Assembly (NCBI GenBank): GCA_025716815.1 | Contig: JAIXMN010000003.1 | Span: 682,001-746,000, forward strand | Reading direction: 5' to 3' | Source of the DNA: Dichotomocladium elegans | Lineage: Eukaryota; Mucoromycota; Mucoromycetes; Mucorales; Lichtheimiaceae | Length of the DNA stretch: 64,000 nucleotides | Shown: one piece after another, positions 49,601-61,912 of the stretch | Position numbering within the stretch: position 1 is the stretch's first letter | Layout: every line of letters starts with the position of its first letter | The notes under the pieces: model-generated | Database searches by the model: none | What the model was told of the DNA's origin: nothing | Seen by the model: the letters and a program-made list of their open reading frames with translations, nothing else | Position numbers and translations under genes: made by a program

Positions 49601-50121
49601 TTTCATGATCCGTGATTGCCCAGCATGGTTCGGCGCCCATGATTGACCCTTCTTGCTGGAAAAAAAGTCCACTGAGAGGGTGGGACACACAATACTTAAT
49701 TTTGACGTTTCGCTCCTCGTTTTTCTCAAAGGGGGTGTTCCAGCGAAGTTGGATACGATGTCCGTCGTAACTGTAAGCCGCTACACCTTCGATGTGGACC
49801 TGCTGAAATCCTTCGGCGTTCAGCGTAATATTAGAGAGTTTCTTTTTGTCCGAAACTGTGGCTAATCCTTTATGGGCAAAAGTAACAGTGACTTGGGCGT
49901 CGACTGACTTGTTACGCAGGTCATCAAACGCGAGACAAATATCTAGAATTTTTTTTCATGGAGCCGACAAGAGAGGAAGGCCGTTAGGAAAGACCGATTT
50001 AAACCCGAAATCAAGATTTACCCAGGTGGATAGGTTCGATAATAGTATTGGGACCATATTGGCGAACTGCGTTTGCAGATGCAAAGGAGGAGGCAAGACT
50101 GCTCCTACAGAGGTGGGGCAT
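46603..50121 (-). CDS. M1 family zinc aminopeptidase with C-terminal HEAT-like tail
   Basis: Cytosolic-type metallo-aminopeptidase of family M1, which removes N-terminal residues from peptides. About fourteen exons and roughly 880 residues. The start at 50121 gives MPHLCRSSLASSFASANAV. The exopeptidase motif reads VPAIGGAMENIS; the zinc site HEMAHTYFGD is created by splicing (48678-48746), with the third ligand Glu in WLKESWAQYMES. The C-terminal part after about residue 560 has HEAT-like repeats (DEGIRQAALTRLADAAQLP, FTVRIAAVKGLVQLKAQSAY) and ends in a short coiled coil (LEGRVKELENKLLKQTAQQ). Most introns are GT-AG; the boundary near 46890-46930 is unclear because the only frame-keeping intron there is about 35 nt. 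Confidence 0.85.
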
Positions 50122-52089
50122 TTGAAGAGTCAAATGGAGCAGAGAAAAGGGAGGCTGTCCTGGGAAAATGCGAGTGCGAACCCTGATAAATAAAATACGT
50201 CTGAGGCCTGCCGCGCAGCAAGCTCTAACTAGGCACAATTTACTAAATATTGCGGATACAGTAAAAGATGTTGCACATGAAAGCTTGAAAAAGTCACAAG
50301 ATGAGATAGGTCTGAATGTTTAGCCACACTTCAATATTGGCGTTCTCACACATAATTTGCCATGATAAATTGGTGAAAAAGCGTAGACAGTTGCCTTTCG
50401 TCGCCATAGATAGTTTGACTAATTGGTAAACCCACCGTACGCATCACTGCTCGAGCGCCCAACATTTTCCTATCAAGATGTACTTTGTTTCCTTTTCTCT
50501 TCTATATAGAGTGCTTCTAGCTTGTAGTGACTCAGCCATTTAAAATTGATGTCGGCCAGAAAAGCCTTTTGTATGAGTTTTGGCACCAAGTATTCTATAA
50601 CAGATACCACAGACACGTCACTGACTGCAGGACTATGAAAAATATGTTGAATCTCAGGGCACGTGACCGACATCATGATTGGCTAGATCACCGAAATATT
50701 CGTTTCGTTTCACATATTAGTTATCTTGGAGAGTCGTTGGATTGTGCTATGGCTCTAACTTTACAGTGTTTCTTTTTTCGTTTCAGAGAACACAAGGAGA
50801 GCTCACACACACACACACACGGAATAGAGCCCTCGGTCTTCCCTTTCAGAAGTTTTTATGTGGACTAGATGCTTCTTCCACTGGTCCTCGGTTTGACAGA
50901 TATATATCTTGCTTTTGGAACCTCTCGCCAGCTGTACACCGGTATGGCTGACTTCTCATATTACTCTGCACTTTGCATAAAGAAACTCCGCATAAGGTTG
51001 GATATTTGCATCAGCCTTTCCCTCCATAAAGGTTTTGCTGTCAAGTTTGAAGATGACAAATTATACAAATACCCACTCATACAGATAGTATAAGAATAAG
51101 ATACTAGAAGAAAATAGAAACGTATGCATTCATGGATAATTGTCGTTATTAATCCTGTTCATAAATAGCTTTTCTTTTGCTGAGAAGGAAATCAAAGAAA
51201 GGCGCTAATAACCAGCTTCTTATCAAAGAATACTATGAACTACGGCTATGAATGAAAGTATCCTAATAAGGATTATATTTAATAGGTGTGAATACGCCAA
51301 CGTTATGTATTGATTGTCTATCTACCTGTCATGTGGCTGCAAGTCACACCATCTGCCGACTGAGTAGCTAATGCGAGCGAAACGCATTATAGACGGAGCC
51401 TGATTGGCCAGCTAGAAAATAGCATAAACCGACGTTTATGTTCCTACGATGTTCACATTTATGGTCTGTTACTCTTGTATAAACCGCTGTTTAACGTGAG
51501 CTCATGCTTGGTTAAAGTGAACTTTATAGCAGTGCAAGGAAAGGGGAAAGGGAGTAAAATGTCAATAGGGATATTAATATTGATGAAGTCGAACATTGTA
51601 GATAAATACAAATTACATTGATTTTTGATATGCTCGACTTCAACTGTCGATATACCTCCACACCATTGAAAGTATGTACTTGTTTGTCAACTCTTTGGGT
51701 TTATAGACTTCTTCGTAGGATCATCGGGCAAGTATATCATATTCAGGAATTGGATGACTAAGCGATATTGACTACCATACAAGAAAAGATCAGATATAGT
51801 TGGGAGTGAACAGAGTATCATTCATCATTACAAAGTCGAATGTTTTGTTCCTCTTGATGACAATGTTTATGCGCATATCTGTTGACTGCCAATGGTAGCG
51901 AAATAGTCGGCTTCTGTTCGTTGTGGTACAGCATTTCCGGCATAGGACTTTTCGACTCTATTGCGTTCAGTCCGTCAAAGATAATAAAGCTTCCTTTACA
52001 TATGAGGTTCCGAAAGCACGTAATTCCTGAGAAAGCTTCCAGCGTATCTCAGCAATCAGCTTTTTAAACCAATGAATACATTGTAATCT
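50122..52089. other. Intergenic, no gene supported
   Basis: About 2 kb, AT-rich. A CA microsatellite lies near 50803-50820. Open frames at 50527-50868 and 50869-51093 are not protein-like throughout, and I recognise no homology. Confidence 0.45.
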
Positions 52090-52600
52090 TCGGGTTTTTG
52101 AGCATAGACGCGTTTTTTCTTTGCCGCTTAGATCGCTGTATCATGCAGTCAAGCGCTTCGTTCTTACAGCATTGGCTTTTACTGCAGAGTACCGCCCCGC
52201 TTCTGCTGATAATATCAAAAACATCTATGAATCCGTACATCCATGTAGTTATACACGAAATGTTCTTGGCAATGGCAGTTGCTATTTATGAGATGGCAAG
52301 AGACGCTACTGGAAAATCCACTCCGGCTGGGGAGGTAGTCCTGGAAGACATACTAGCCTCAGCGTCTCCCGTGGCTCTCCCGCGCTCAGGCATGAATGCA
52401 TACCACACATTCTAGCCCTTGTACAAAGGATAAGAGCATTTACATCCGACCACTACCGAGATGCTCGAGTTGCTCAATTGTGAAACTGCGCTGCTCGGTA
52501 ATCTTTTCACTCATTCGCTGCATTCATGCATTGTAGAGCTCAACGGCATGCAGCTCAGGAAGCTGGAGGGTGTTCATAATGCATTTTTTCACATTCTCTA
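52090..52600 (+). pseudogene. Decayed coding-like fragment
   Basis: Plus-strand frames read like protein in short blocks that change frame: about 52140-52250 (containing EYRPASADNIKNIYESVHP) and 52460-52600 (containing HSCIVELNGMQLRKLEGVHN). No start, no continuous frame and no recognised family. Probably a dead mobile-element gene or host pseudogene. Confidence 0.25.
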
Positions 52601-53039
52601 AACATTGTCTTTAAAGTACCGGTTATGTGTAAATGTGTGTCTGTGTGTGTGGCAAGGTGACGCGGGACTCGATAAGAGCGGATTTATTCTTGGAAAGAAG
52701 AACAAGGAATATATTTACGTGGTGTTTCCCCAACACTAACCGACTATCGGGGTGTGCCCGCCGATTTGTAGGACACAACAGTACTTAACACTGTTCTTGA
52801 CACCATCTTTTTTGAGAGCAGGTCAATCGACTGCGAGTATTAAATTCAGTCGCACGTTGTAAGACGGAGGTGAACTATGGATGCTAGAGAAACTACATAA
52901 ATGAGGGATAAGGAAATGAAGTTAATTAGAAGGAGGAAACTCAGAGGCAGGTGTGATATTTGGATGTTGGGACAATGAGAGCGTGAATGGCTTTTTATTG
53001 GTGCATGGAGAGCAAAGAAGGTCCTTCCATACATTACGC
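52601..53039. other. Intergenic; weak LTR-like look
   Basis: 52640-52785 resembles a small solo LTR in minus orientation (inverted ends near TGTTGTGTCC), but no target-site duplication or internal sequence supports it. Otherwise empty. Confidence 0.2.
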
Positions 53040-53560
53040 AGACATTTGCTATTTACAAAGGGAAAGGATTCAAGTCCGGCCAACGCAGATGACCAATCAC
53101 CAGGAATCACTCCGCTATCGGGATCACCTAGATGCTGTGCTTAGACACGTATTATCTCATGTACCAGAACTAAACAATAATGTGCTCGGTGTACAGGTCA
53201 CGTGTAACGGTCTGCGGTAATTCAAAGGATATGAGAAAGTGTTGTATTTTTACCTACAGATACGACTTCATACAATTTTTATGCGACATTAGTTTTGGAA
53301 AAAAAAAAATTCAGGTACTGTATGGTTTATGAGAAATTTAATGTGCTGGGGTAGTCACGATTGCATGGATGAGGCTGGATATTAAATACATATTCTTTTT
53401 CTACCTGGGTAGGACTAACCTGTTGCATTCTCTCTACAGGCCACAGCTCTGAAACTGGGGTCCGTTGATCAATATTCTGACTTGTCCAAAAAGGACCAGC
53501 ACTATATGACATTGGAATGCCCAGTCTTTCTGATTATTTGCATAGTATTTAGTAATATAT
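53040..53560 (+). pseudogene. Two coding-like fragments of unknown origin
   Basis: Plus-strand pieces at about 53075-53210 (containing HLDAVLRHVLSHVPELNNNV) and 53440-53520 (after a TCTCTACAG acceptor; containing LGSVDQYSDLSKKDQHYM) look protein-like. They are not joined by a clear donor. No family recognised. Confidence 0.25.
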
Positions 53561-53719
53561 TAGCTTGCCATTTTGATGATCTACGTATATGTATCGATGC
53601 ATATATTATATTTATATATAAAGTAGAAAGGCATGAAGGAAAATGGAAGCCTTCTTCTAATTACGGTATGCGTCTTCTCTATGCTCATTGATCTGGAATG
53701 CTGAGATGAAACTCTTTTC

Positions 53720-56454
53720 TTAATATCCGTTATATCGGTCGTCATGGTGGTTATTGGTGACATTGAGGCGCCTGATGGGACCGTCGGCAGAGGAGTAAAA
53801 CGGTTGGTGATCCTGCAGGCGGAAATTTACTGATGACTTGCCAATATGATTTTTGACTGTTGTGATGCCGCGTGTGAAGTTCGGCCGTGTAGCAGCAATA
53901 TAGAGCGAATATGAACGCGTCTGACCGTCGTCCATTTGAACACGTTGAAGCTTTGAGAAGGCTTCTCCCGGATTGGATAAAGCGTAATTGAGGTACAAAA
54001 CACCAGCCCAGGGATTTTGGATGTTTGCTGCCACTTCAGAGAGTTTTTGCTGCCATTCTTGTGAGACCTGATCGCACGGTTAAAAGATGCATGAGTGTGT
54101 GTTTAAATATCCAAATAAATACACATGCCGAATTTTGCTTACAAATTCTGGAGTACGTATATCATCCGAAAGAGCAGGTGTCATTGGTAACTGCTGAATA
54201 CCGTGAATGAACTCAAGGTATCTTCCAAAATACGTCGTCTGAGGTCGTGGGGGAGGGTACACAAAGTTAGTAATCACTTCGTTAAGACTGTGGGTTGAGC
54301 AGAGCTTACATAGTCAATCTTTTGCTCAAAGTATATGCCAGCGACTTTGTTTTCTATCATATTCTTTGGGCGGATCGTGTTATTGTCCAGCATCCAAAAG
54401 TAGTCGTACGTAGTGCGCTTCATAATTGCAAGCTGAAGAGAAGCAAGGTTAGCAAGGGCATCGTTCCCTCTAGCAAGGCCCCAAAGCTTGGTTCCCCAGA
54501 AAAAGTTGACTGCCTATATGATTAATTCACGGTTACATGGTGCATCTAGCTTATATTGGATGTGCGTTTACTGTATTTTTACCTCTGGGATTGACTCTTG
54601 ATCGCGTCCATCCAAAGCTCCGTTTATCTTGATACCGCCTGCCCAACTGTGCCCTGCAAACCAATCCCAGTTCCTGAAAGGCGCAAAGTACGGATCGTTC
54701 TCCACAGGAGAATTCACATCGCGAATTAACGATTCTGTCCAGCGCACAAGCTCATCGGCCCTCCAGGTGGGATCCAAATAATGGATTATGGCCGCTAAAT
54801 TCTCATATCTCTTTAGATACGTAACAGACCGAGCATTTGTTTGATCTTAAAACGTACCTGTTACAATTAGATACCCTTGGTGATAATGATGGTCACTGTA
54901 GTATGAATGGCCAAACGCAGCATTCACATCGCCTGTGCCACCCATGGATTTTGGCAATCCCGCCCTTGACACGATGCCTTTATAGATAGTATCGTATGAG
55001 AATGGGTCATTTTGGTTGTTTCTCAAGTACGGCAGGAAGGCGGTCTTGATCTTCTCGAGTGATGTCGCTGCCATCTCTGGATTACGCAGTCGGGTCTGAT
55101 CTGGTCTGTTGAGAATCAGGGCCAAGAGCGCATACTTTTGAAGCCCTTTTCCGGAAAAATAGTTGTCCTCCAGTAGAGTCTCTGCAGTATAATTATGTTG
55201 AATATCCTTGTCAAGCTGGTCTATGATTTCCGCTGTCGCCATCGGATGAGCTTCGGCGTTTAATGGAAACCATTCAACCGGACTGAGCTCGGGCTCCGTC
55301 AATGTCCATTGCCCACCCTGCATAGCTGTCATGGGGCCCTTTGTGGCTGACTCAAGCACCAGTGCTGTCTTGTGTACGCTACTGATGGACGCATCGTGAT
55401 GTGGGTATGCATACATTAGAAGCTTTTCTGGAGTATCGGCGCCTTTTGTTTCCCAATGGATCTCATAAATGCCTTGCTTTCTATTTCCCATTGCTTTTAT
55501 AGTTCCACCCACAGGCCATATTTTGTGGCTCTCGTCAAGGACGCCCTCATGGTCCGGAGACGGAAGTTTTGCGATACGGATGGGGCCATTGTATTGACCA
55601 GTAGCAACGATATTTGAGTTATTAGCTTTGCGGAGGACAAGAGGTTGCTTTCCCAGCGCGTATATCAAAAACGTTGATGTCGGGGTATCGTTCATTGTCA
55701 CCTTGAATTTATAACCAGAATAGATATCCCCTTGAACATTTTCAGCCTCAAAACGAGTGATCGCATGCTGAGTATAGAACTGAGGCGTGAGGTTGTGGTA
55801 GATGCCAGTAACGTACGCCATGCCACGGACGATAGGAAAGTCAATATATTGATTAGCTGAGCCTTTTGAGAGCCGAAGGTTTGCACTTAGATGGTCCCAC
55901 GATGTCACCCTTGGCGTTGGCCGTTCACCATTGCCCCATTCACCACATGTGAAGCGTATATCAACTACAACACTGTTGATCATGTATCCGATTTCTGTGG
56001 GTGGAATATCGTTCATTGCAGGGTATGATCCATACACCTATAAAAATTTCAGTAGCTTAACATCCATCGCTCAATTGGCGCTCGTCTTTGCTCATCAGCT
56101 TACCTTTGACGACGGTTGCCGAATTGTCAATCCTGGGTTTCCGCCATAACCATCCAGTAACCGAAATGTATAGGGGTCGGATGTTGTTGGAGCCAAATCA
56201 TTCGCGCTCGAATAAAAAAGATTGCTTATCCAGGAATTTGTAGGTACAGCCTTGTTGAAGAGAGCGTCGGCATATATTGGCAGTTCTGGATGCTGAATAG
56301 TTGGATATATACCGTCAGGCCCACTGGTTGATATTGGGACAAGAAGGTCAAGCAAAGTTGAGTTCTCAGATGTTGCAGGGGCGGCAATGCTGTGATTACA
56401 AAGAATTGCAAGACTTGCAGCTGTAGCGGTCTTGAACAGAGTGGTGGACCTCAT
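53720..56454 (-). CDS. Secreted GH81 endo-beta-1,3-glucanase
   Basis: Family GH81 endo-1,3-beta-glucanase (Eng1/Acf2 type), used in septum dissolution, spore release or wall remodelling. Six exons and about 790 residues. A signal peptide ([19 protein letters not shown], cleaved near SIAA) starts the protein; the mature N-terminal domain begins with [15 protein letters not shown]. The catalytic region contains [31 protein letters not shown] and [20 protein letters not shown], which carry the conserved catalytic acids and the family signature. The C-terminus has no GPI signal. The enzyme should be secreted. Introns are GT-AG and frame-consistent at each joint checked. Confidence 0.95.
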
Positions 56455-56948
56455 TTGCAGATAGTTAGAGGTGTAAAAGAGAACAATCGGTCCCTTTTAT
56501 GGGGGCATTCAAATGAAAATATAAAGATCCCGATCCGCAATTCGATGCAGGTGCCATGAACTTGAGCACGTAACCGCACCATGTCGAATCTCTCGGAAAT
56601 TAAAAAGACCAGCGTTCCTGTTACGTACAAGAAATACTCGTAGCATCACCAGAATATGTTTTGATACTGCCTAACAATTTTTTTAAAATAAAAGCTCCTC
56701 GACATTCTTTTTCTTTTTGGTGAAAGAAAGACCCTTAACTATAAAAGAGAAGAAACTCTTCGCCGTAACCAATGACTCGGGGAAGAACCCATCATTTTCT
56801 TTTGGCCGTTTAAGATCTCTAATTGCGAATACTTCAATATGACGGCATAATTGATGAAATCTCCTTGACTTGACCGTCTGGCGCTCTTTTAATGCTTTTT
56901 AAATAGGAGCTATGCAAAGGAGACAAGGACCATCACCCATTACTGTTC

Positions 56949-57545
56949 ATGAGCCTTCAGCCTCTCTCATCCGTCGGATGACTAAGCCCCGGCGCTGCTC
57001 TCTGTGTCGGTAGCCTCGGGGGCTTCAGAGAATTCGGCTCGCTGCGGCATAAACCACTCATAACCTCCGGTGCGTGTCGTGGGAGGATAGTTTTTTTTTT
57101 TTTTTGTTGCTTGTGGCGCAAGTTAGTTGCACGGGTGCGGTTGTGGTTTATTGATGAAAAAGGAAAGAAAGATGGGAGGCCACACTGAAATGAGTAGGGA
57201 AAGATGGCGTCCGAAGGAAAATAAAGAGTGAAGGGTTAAATGCCCCTCCGCACGGAAAACGGGCCTTGCTAGGGCCGGAAATCTTCCCTAGACTCCACAT
57301 GCGTCTCGTGCTTGGTGTTCAGTGTTGAACTTCGCTATGAAAGAACAGATATGGTTGCTATAATATCGTTCGCAAAGGTTGCAAATAAAAAAATCAGAAA
57401 AAAGCTATTAATCGAGAGTATGATCATGGGACTAAAGAGAGTACCCACCACAGGCAACTCAAAGAAAACATGGCAAAATCGATATTCCAACAAAAAGCAG
57501 CAGCAAAAAACCACAACTCAAACTCCGTTGGGATACGTCAAATAG
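56949..57545 (+). mobile_element. Short non-autonomous copy of the 23722-25783 element
   Basis: Its left part (56949-57180) matches 25620-25783 in reverse orientation, including an outer edge that begins ATGAGCCTTCAGCCTCT and a stretch complementary to CCTTTTTCATCAAT. Its right part (57365-57535) matches 23735-23900 in reverse orientation, including about 24 bases around TACCCACCACAGGCAACTC. The order and orientation of the two parts are the same as at the larger locus, but the helicase interior is missing. This is what an internally deleted derivative would look like. Termini not proved. Confidence 0.7.
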
Positions 57546-58833
57546 ACAGATCAAATCACTCAGAATAAGGACTATCTACCCTCCTCGAAAAAACGCTAGC
57601 AAACTATGAGGATTGTTTTCCATGAAAATATTACCATCAATTCAAGCACATGTGTACAGTGCAGCTGAGGCAGAAACACTGACCGATTAGTATCATTCAA
57701 TGTTTGCACTACTGACGACGTATATATGCCAATACACACAATGAATGGCAGGCGTGCACGTATTGTTGCGTCGCGTATAATGATTATTTTAAATCTATAA
57801 CAACTCGATTTATATATTCATGTGATCGCGACTAACAATCAACAAGTTGGCTAAAGTATATGGAGCAAGCTATTCCTCACACACAATATGCCACTTCCTT
57901 TCATACATATTTGATTCATAGTCAAAGTTGCAGAATGATGGGAAGTCTCGGCACTTGATGAATCAATTTCTACAAGGAATAAATTGACTTTTCCAGGTCT
58001 GCCGCCATTGTTCAAGAATCCACGAAGTCATGAAGAATCAACAGCTCGATGTTTATCAGGCCTTTCTGCGAGAGTGATTAGTAAAAAGGATGAAGACATT
58101 TGCCAAATCCTCGGTTTCTCTAGAATCCAAGAAAGCACGTCGTAATATCTACTCATGCGAAGCATATCAAACGAACTTCTTGATACGCGCAATACATGCC
58201 TGACCCTAATATAATCACGCATGAAACGTCGATGATGTGGTTAGAAAACATATATATTTCCTCCCGTGACATGCAACAAAACGGTAACAAAAAGGCTTTC
58301 GGTCCAAATCCGAGCTAGTAAACAATGGCCAGAGATAGATAGACTAGTATACTGAATCAAGTACAGGAGATAAGATATCGTTTATTGCTCAAAGATGAGG
58401 GGATAATTTATATGTATGTGATATGTATGATACATGGGGGCGCAGCTAAAGATACTAGCTTGGCAATAATAGCGAAGTATGAGATGGGCTTGGTTGTGAT
58501 AGATATGCTTTGCATTATCAAGTGTAAAAAAGACCTAGGATATTGAGTATTGTCGTAGGCGGAATATGTAGCCTCCTCTCCATTGAACACGTAGTCATCC
58601 CTCAGCATGACACGTAGTCATTGTTTTATATTTGGCATCACCACAGTAGCTAAAAAACATATTACGAACAATAAAAGGGTAACTTCAAGTTATCTTATTA
58701 TATCCTCTACTTGTCTGTTTCTGGCTGCGGTCTGATCTGCCAACAACACGACAGTGTAACCCTGCGACAAGGTCGACAAAACAACTACAATGATTGGTCG
58801 GATAATCTTGTGTTACGTCAAAAAAGGCGATTC
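57546..58833. other. Intergenic, nothing recognised
   Basis: AT-rich, no protein-like frame, no repeat beyond short AT runs. Confidence 0.5.
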
Positions 58834-58840
58834 AAAAAAA
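58834..58840 (-). terminator. Pol III terminator of tRNA-Leu
   Basis: Seven T on the minus strand, about 20 bases past the tRNA 3' end. Confidence 0.75.
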
Positions 58841-58860
58841 TAATGATAGAAATACCATGA

Positions 58861-58943
58861 TGGTAACTGTGAGATTCGAACTCACGCCTCTTGCGAGACC
58901 AGAACTTGAGTCTGGCGCCTTAGACCAACTCGGCCAAGTTACC
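58861..58943 (-). tRNA. tRNA-Leu (anticodon CAA)
   Basis: The reverse complement folds as a type II tRNA: acceptor GGTAACT pairs with AGTTACC and discriminator A follows. The D-arm contains TGGCCGAGTTGG (A box) and the T-arm GAGTTCGAATCTC (B box). The anticodon loop CTCAAGT gives CAA, reading UUG. A long variable arm is present. There is no intron, unlike many fungal tRNA-Leu(CAA) genes, which often carry one. Confidence 0.95.
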
Positions 58944-59009
58944 TTCATGTTTAACTGTGGTAACTACTATTATAGAACCCATTAACGTGCCGTTATCACG
59001 TGATTATAT

Positions 59010-59616
59010 CTACTGAGGTTTCTTGTTGGCCCTGGCCTTTTTCTTTTCGATAAGACTGCTGTTCTTTACAACGGTCTTCTTTGTGGACACCACGTCCAGT
59101 ATACACACTCATATGCTTTCACTGAAAATAATAAATAACAACATCCCGGGAAAGCGTGGCATATATATATATATATATAAAGTAATTAGGATAGTGTTGG
59201 GTCAAATTAGTTTTAAACCATGCCATCTGAATCATTTTCCGATTACTTTCACAGAAAGTTCTTCATCATTTACAGTAGTAGCAGTATGGACGTTAACTGA
59301 ATGGCAAGGGTGAAATTTACGAAGTAATGTTAAAGCATTGCTGTTGTAACCAGGCTATTAGTAATGTATATTACTGTAAGAGGATGTCGAAGCGATCGCT
59401 GATTGCTGAAAAGGAAAACAGTATCTCTGAATGTGATTGACCTCGCAGACACACACTTGACGATTCGAATTATGGTTGATGTCAGTCTTCTGCGTCTGCC
59501 AGACGACATGTGCCTCGAAATTGGGATTTTTGAAAATTCTACGCAAAGAAAACATCGTACATGTTTGTGTGTGTCCCTCAACTCCTCCTTTTGGAAGGGT
59601 TGTACATAATGGACAT
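59010..59616 (-). CDS. Possible small basic multi-exon protein
   Basis: A minus-strand terminal piece (59010-59100) reads like a real C-terminus: VVSTKKTVVKNSSLIEKKK, then ARANKKPQ and a TAG. Upstream, about 59255-59310 reads TTVNDEELSVK and is flanked by a CAG acceptor and a GTAATC donor; an ATG at 59616 opens MSIMYNPSKRR. The exact exon set is unresolved and no family is recognised. It may be a real small Lys-rich gene or a fragment. Confidence 0.3.
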
Positions 59617-59619
59617 TAA

Positions 59620-61912
59620 CCATAAAAGTAAAGTGCTATAGTCATCTATTCACAGGTACCATATGGGCGAAAAGGAGAGTGATAAAGATGGCAGGACATA
59701 ATGTTTAGATGTTAGTGAATGGTAAGCGTACAGTTTGAAAAGTATTCATTTCGTGCACCGGGTCCATCTAAAAGGGCAACTTAAAGGAGGCAATCACGAC
59801 AAATTTTAGGATGAGAACATTCCGATAAGAATCCATCCATCGATAGATGCTCCAGTCGGATTGATAGTTCCCGTGTTTTATGGCAGCACGTTGCATCCGA
59901 TAATAAAGAAGAGAAGAATGGTTCAGGAAATTCTGCGCAATGGGTTATTAAGTTATATAACAGAAATATGGTTGTGCTAAATAAGAAGGTTTTTTTTCTT
60001 TTCCACTTTTAAGAAACACAGGCAAAAGCATCAACTCCGTTAAGGTTATCGAACTTGAATGTTGCTCTGGCATCGAGGTTCCAGCAAAAGGTAAACAGCA
60101 GCATGACTTTACAGCATGTTCCTTACAATCGCTTGGCACCAGTTATAGAGTTGTAACCGCAGATTGAAAAGAAGTGGGGAGAAACATCACAGTCTTTGAT
60201 GAGTAAATGTTGAAATCATGGGTGCGGCGGATTGGGCCTTCCATTTGGAACGACCAAAAGTCTCTATATATGAACAGCACGGTCACTTATGGGATCACAG
60301 GTGAGAGACAAACCAAAAGTATTAGGCCCCCAAGTGACCTAGAATATAATGTTACCCTTCTTCGTAGCTGCATCATTTAGGCACAGAATATGGCTGAACT
60401 ATTAAATGAAGCGCATTTCTTTAATGCTACAAGGTGAAAACCATCAGTACAACTGGATACTTTGATTTTACATATTATTATAATACCATAAATAAATAGA
60501 GTAGCTTTTGATACACGGTGGTAAAATAAAATGGCTATTGGCGCATTAGGGGTTGAAGGTAATGATTGCTTAATATTAAAGATCACTGGTATCTACTCTC
60601 TTTTGTCCCTTCGGCAACTGAAGTCCTCAACTATGGCTGCCTTCTGGGCTCCGGAGAGTTGGGGATGTTTAAATCAATGAGAATCCTCAACAGGATCTCG
60701 TGGTAACAGTTAGTGCCACGCATAGACATAATCATGAAAAAGGGCGTAAAAGATAGCGGAAAAGACATAAGGAACAATTAAAAGGAGTGTATACATAGAA
60801 CTATGATACTCATGAAATGACTCTGTATAATGTCAGTAGCAAGTATCTCTTAGTAGATCCAAATTCCTGCAATACCGCATATAAGCCGCACCACGTGGCT
60901 CTTAAATGAAACTTTTGCACACAAGAGTTGGTGATCCGGGTATTGCAGGTATTTTTGCACTGCATTAAACACCTCCGCTTATGTGCAGAAGAATACAAAA
61001 GCTCGAGCAACGTGATACCCTTTCACAGCTTCCAAAGGAAGGGCTATTATCACATCAAATACTATCGGCCATCACGCGCCAGGGTCGTCCAGAGAATTTA
61101 TTCGCAATGAGAACAGTTCAATAGAAAATACTTGGTTATGATGAGTACGCCGTTGAATGTCCGTTACACCGACTACCCCGCGAAACATCTAGCCGAGAGC
61201 CGCTAAAAATAGTGCGTGAGCAAGAGCGTGAGTACGAGTACGAGTGTGGTGGTGATGGTGGGTTTGCTAGAACTGTAAGGATGGATAACAAAGTATGAAT
61301 TCACTGAAGACTGATGTGCTTATACCGCTCAAAGTTGGCCTTGATGGAGTTCAAATGGATCGAACTTCTTTGGCCATGATAAACCCAGCCTCTTTTTTTT
61401 CCGGGACGATCCGGTACCTGAGCTTTTCGGATTTTGAGTTTGGGTGGGCGTATGAAAAGCCTAGCTGGGAACCAATACCAGTAGACGACTGTGGCGATGT
61501 TCATGATTAAGCGACGGCATTGCAATCACAACGGACGCAATGAATCTGCGCAGTCCTGTTGCCACGTCGTATGACAATTTGCAAGAAGCATGAGAATCTG
61601 CTGGCTGCTATGGAGGCAGGTGGGAATGAGCAAACTCTGCAAGGGCTTGTTGTTTAGTACAGCAAGGCGTGTTCCTGGGACAGGACCGGTTGACGTTTAG
61701 GCGTGTCTCACCAGGATTGATTGCCAGCAGCACATTGGTCGGAATCTCATGAAAGCCAGAACCCTGACTGGGCGGGGAAGTTTCTCCCCCATGGGAAAAA
61801 AATGCGGGAATTAAAAATTAGCGGGAAGTTCTGAGCATTTTACCCCTCTTTTTTTTTTTTTACTCCACCTTTTTTCATTCTTCTTGTACATAATAGGCAG
61901 CTCCACAAAGAC
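59620..61912. other. Intergenic, no gene supported
   Basis: About 2.3 kb. At 61300-61525 both strands carry an open frame of about 70 codons; neither is recognised. The last 150 bp before 61913 are T-rich promoter or leader sequence. Confidence 0.45.

Noticed and set aside
52640..52785. Solo LTR in minus orientation
   Set aside because: Ends look vaguely LTR-like but no target-site duplication, second copy or internal region is visible.
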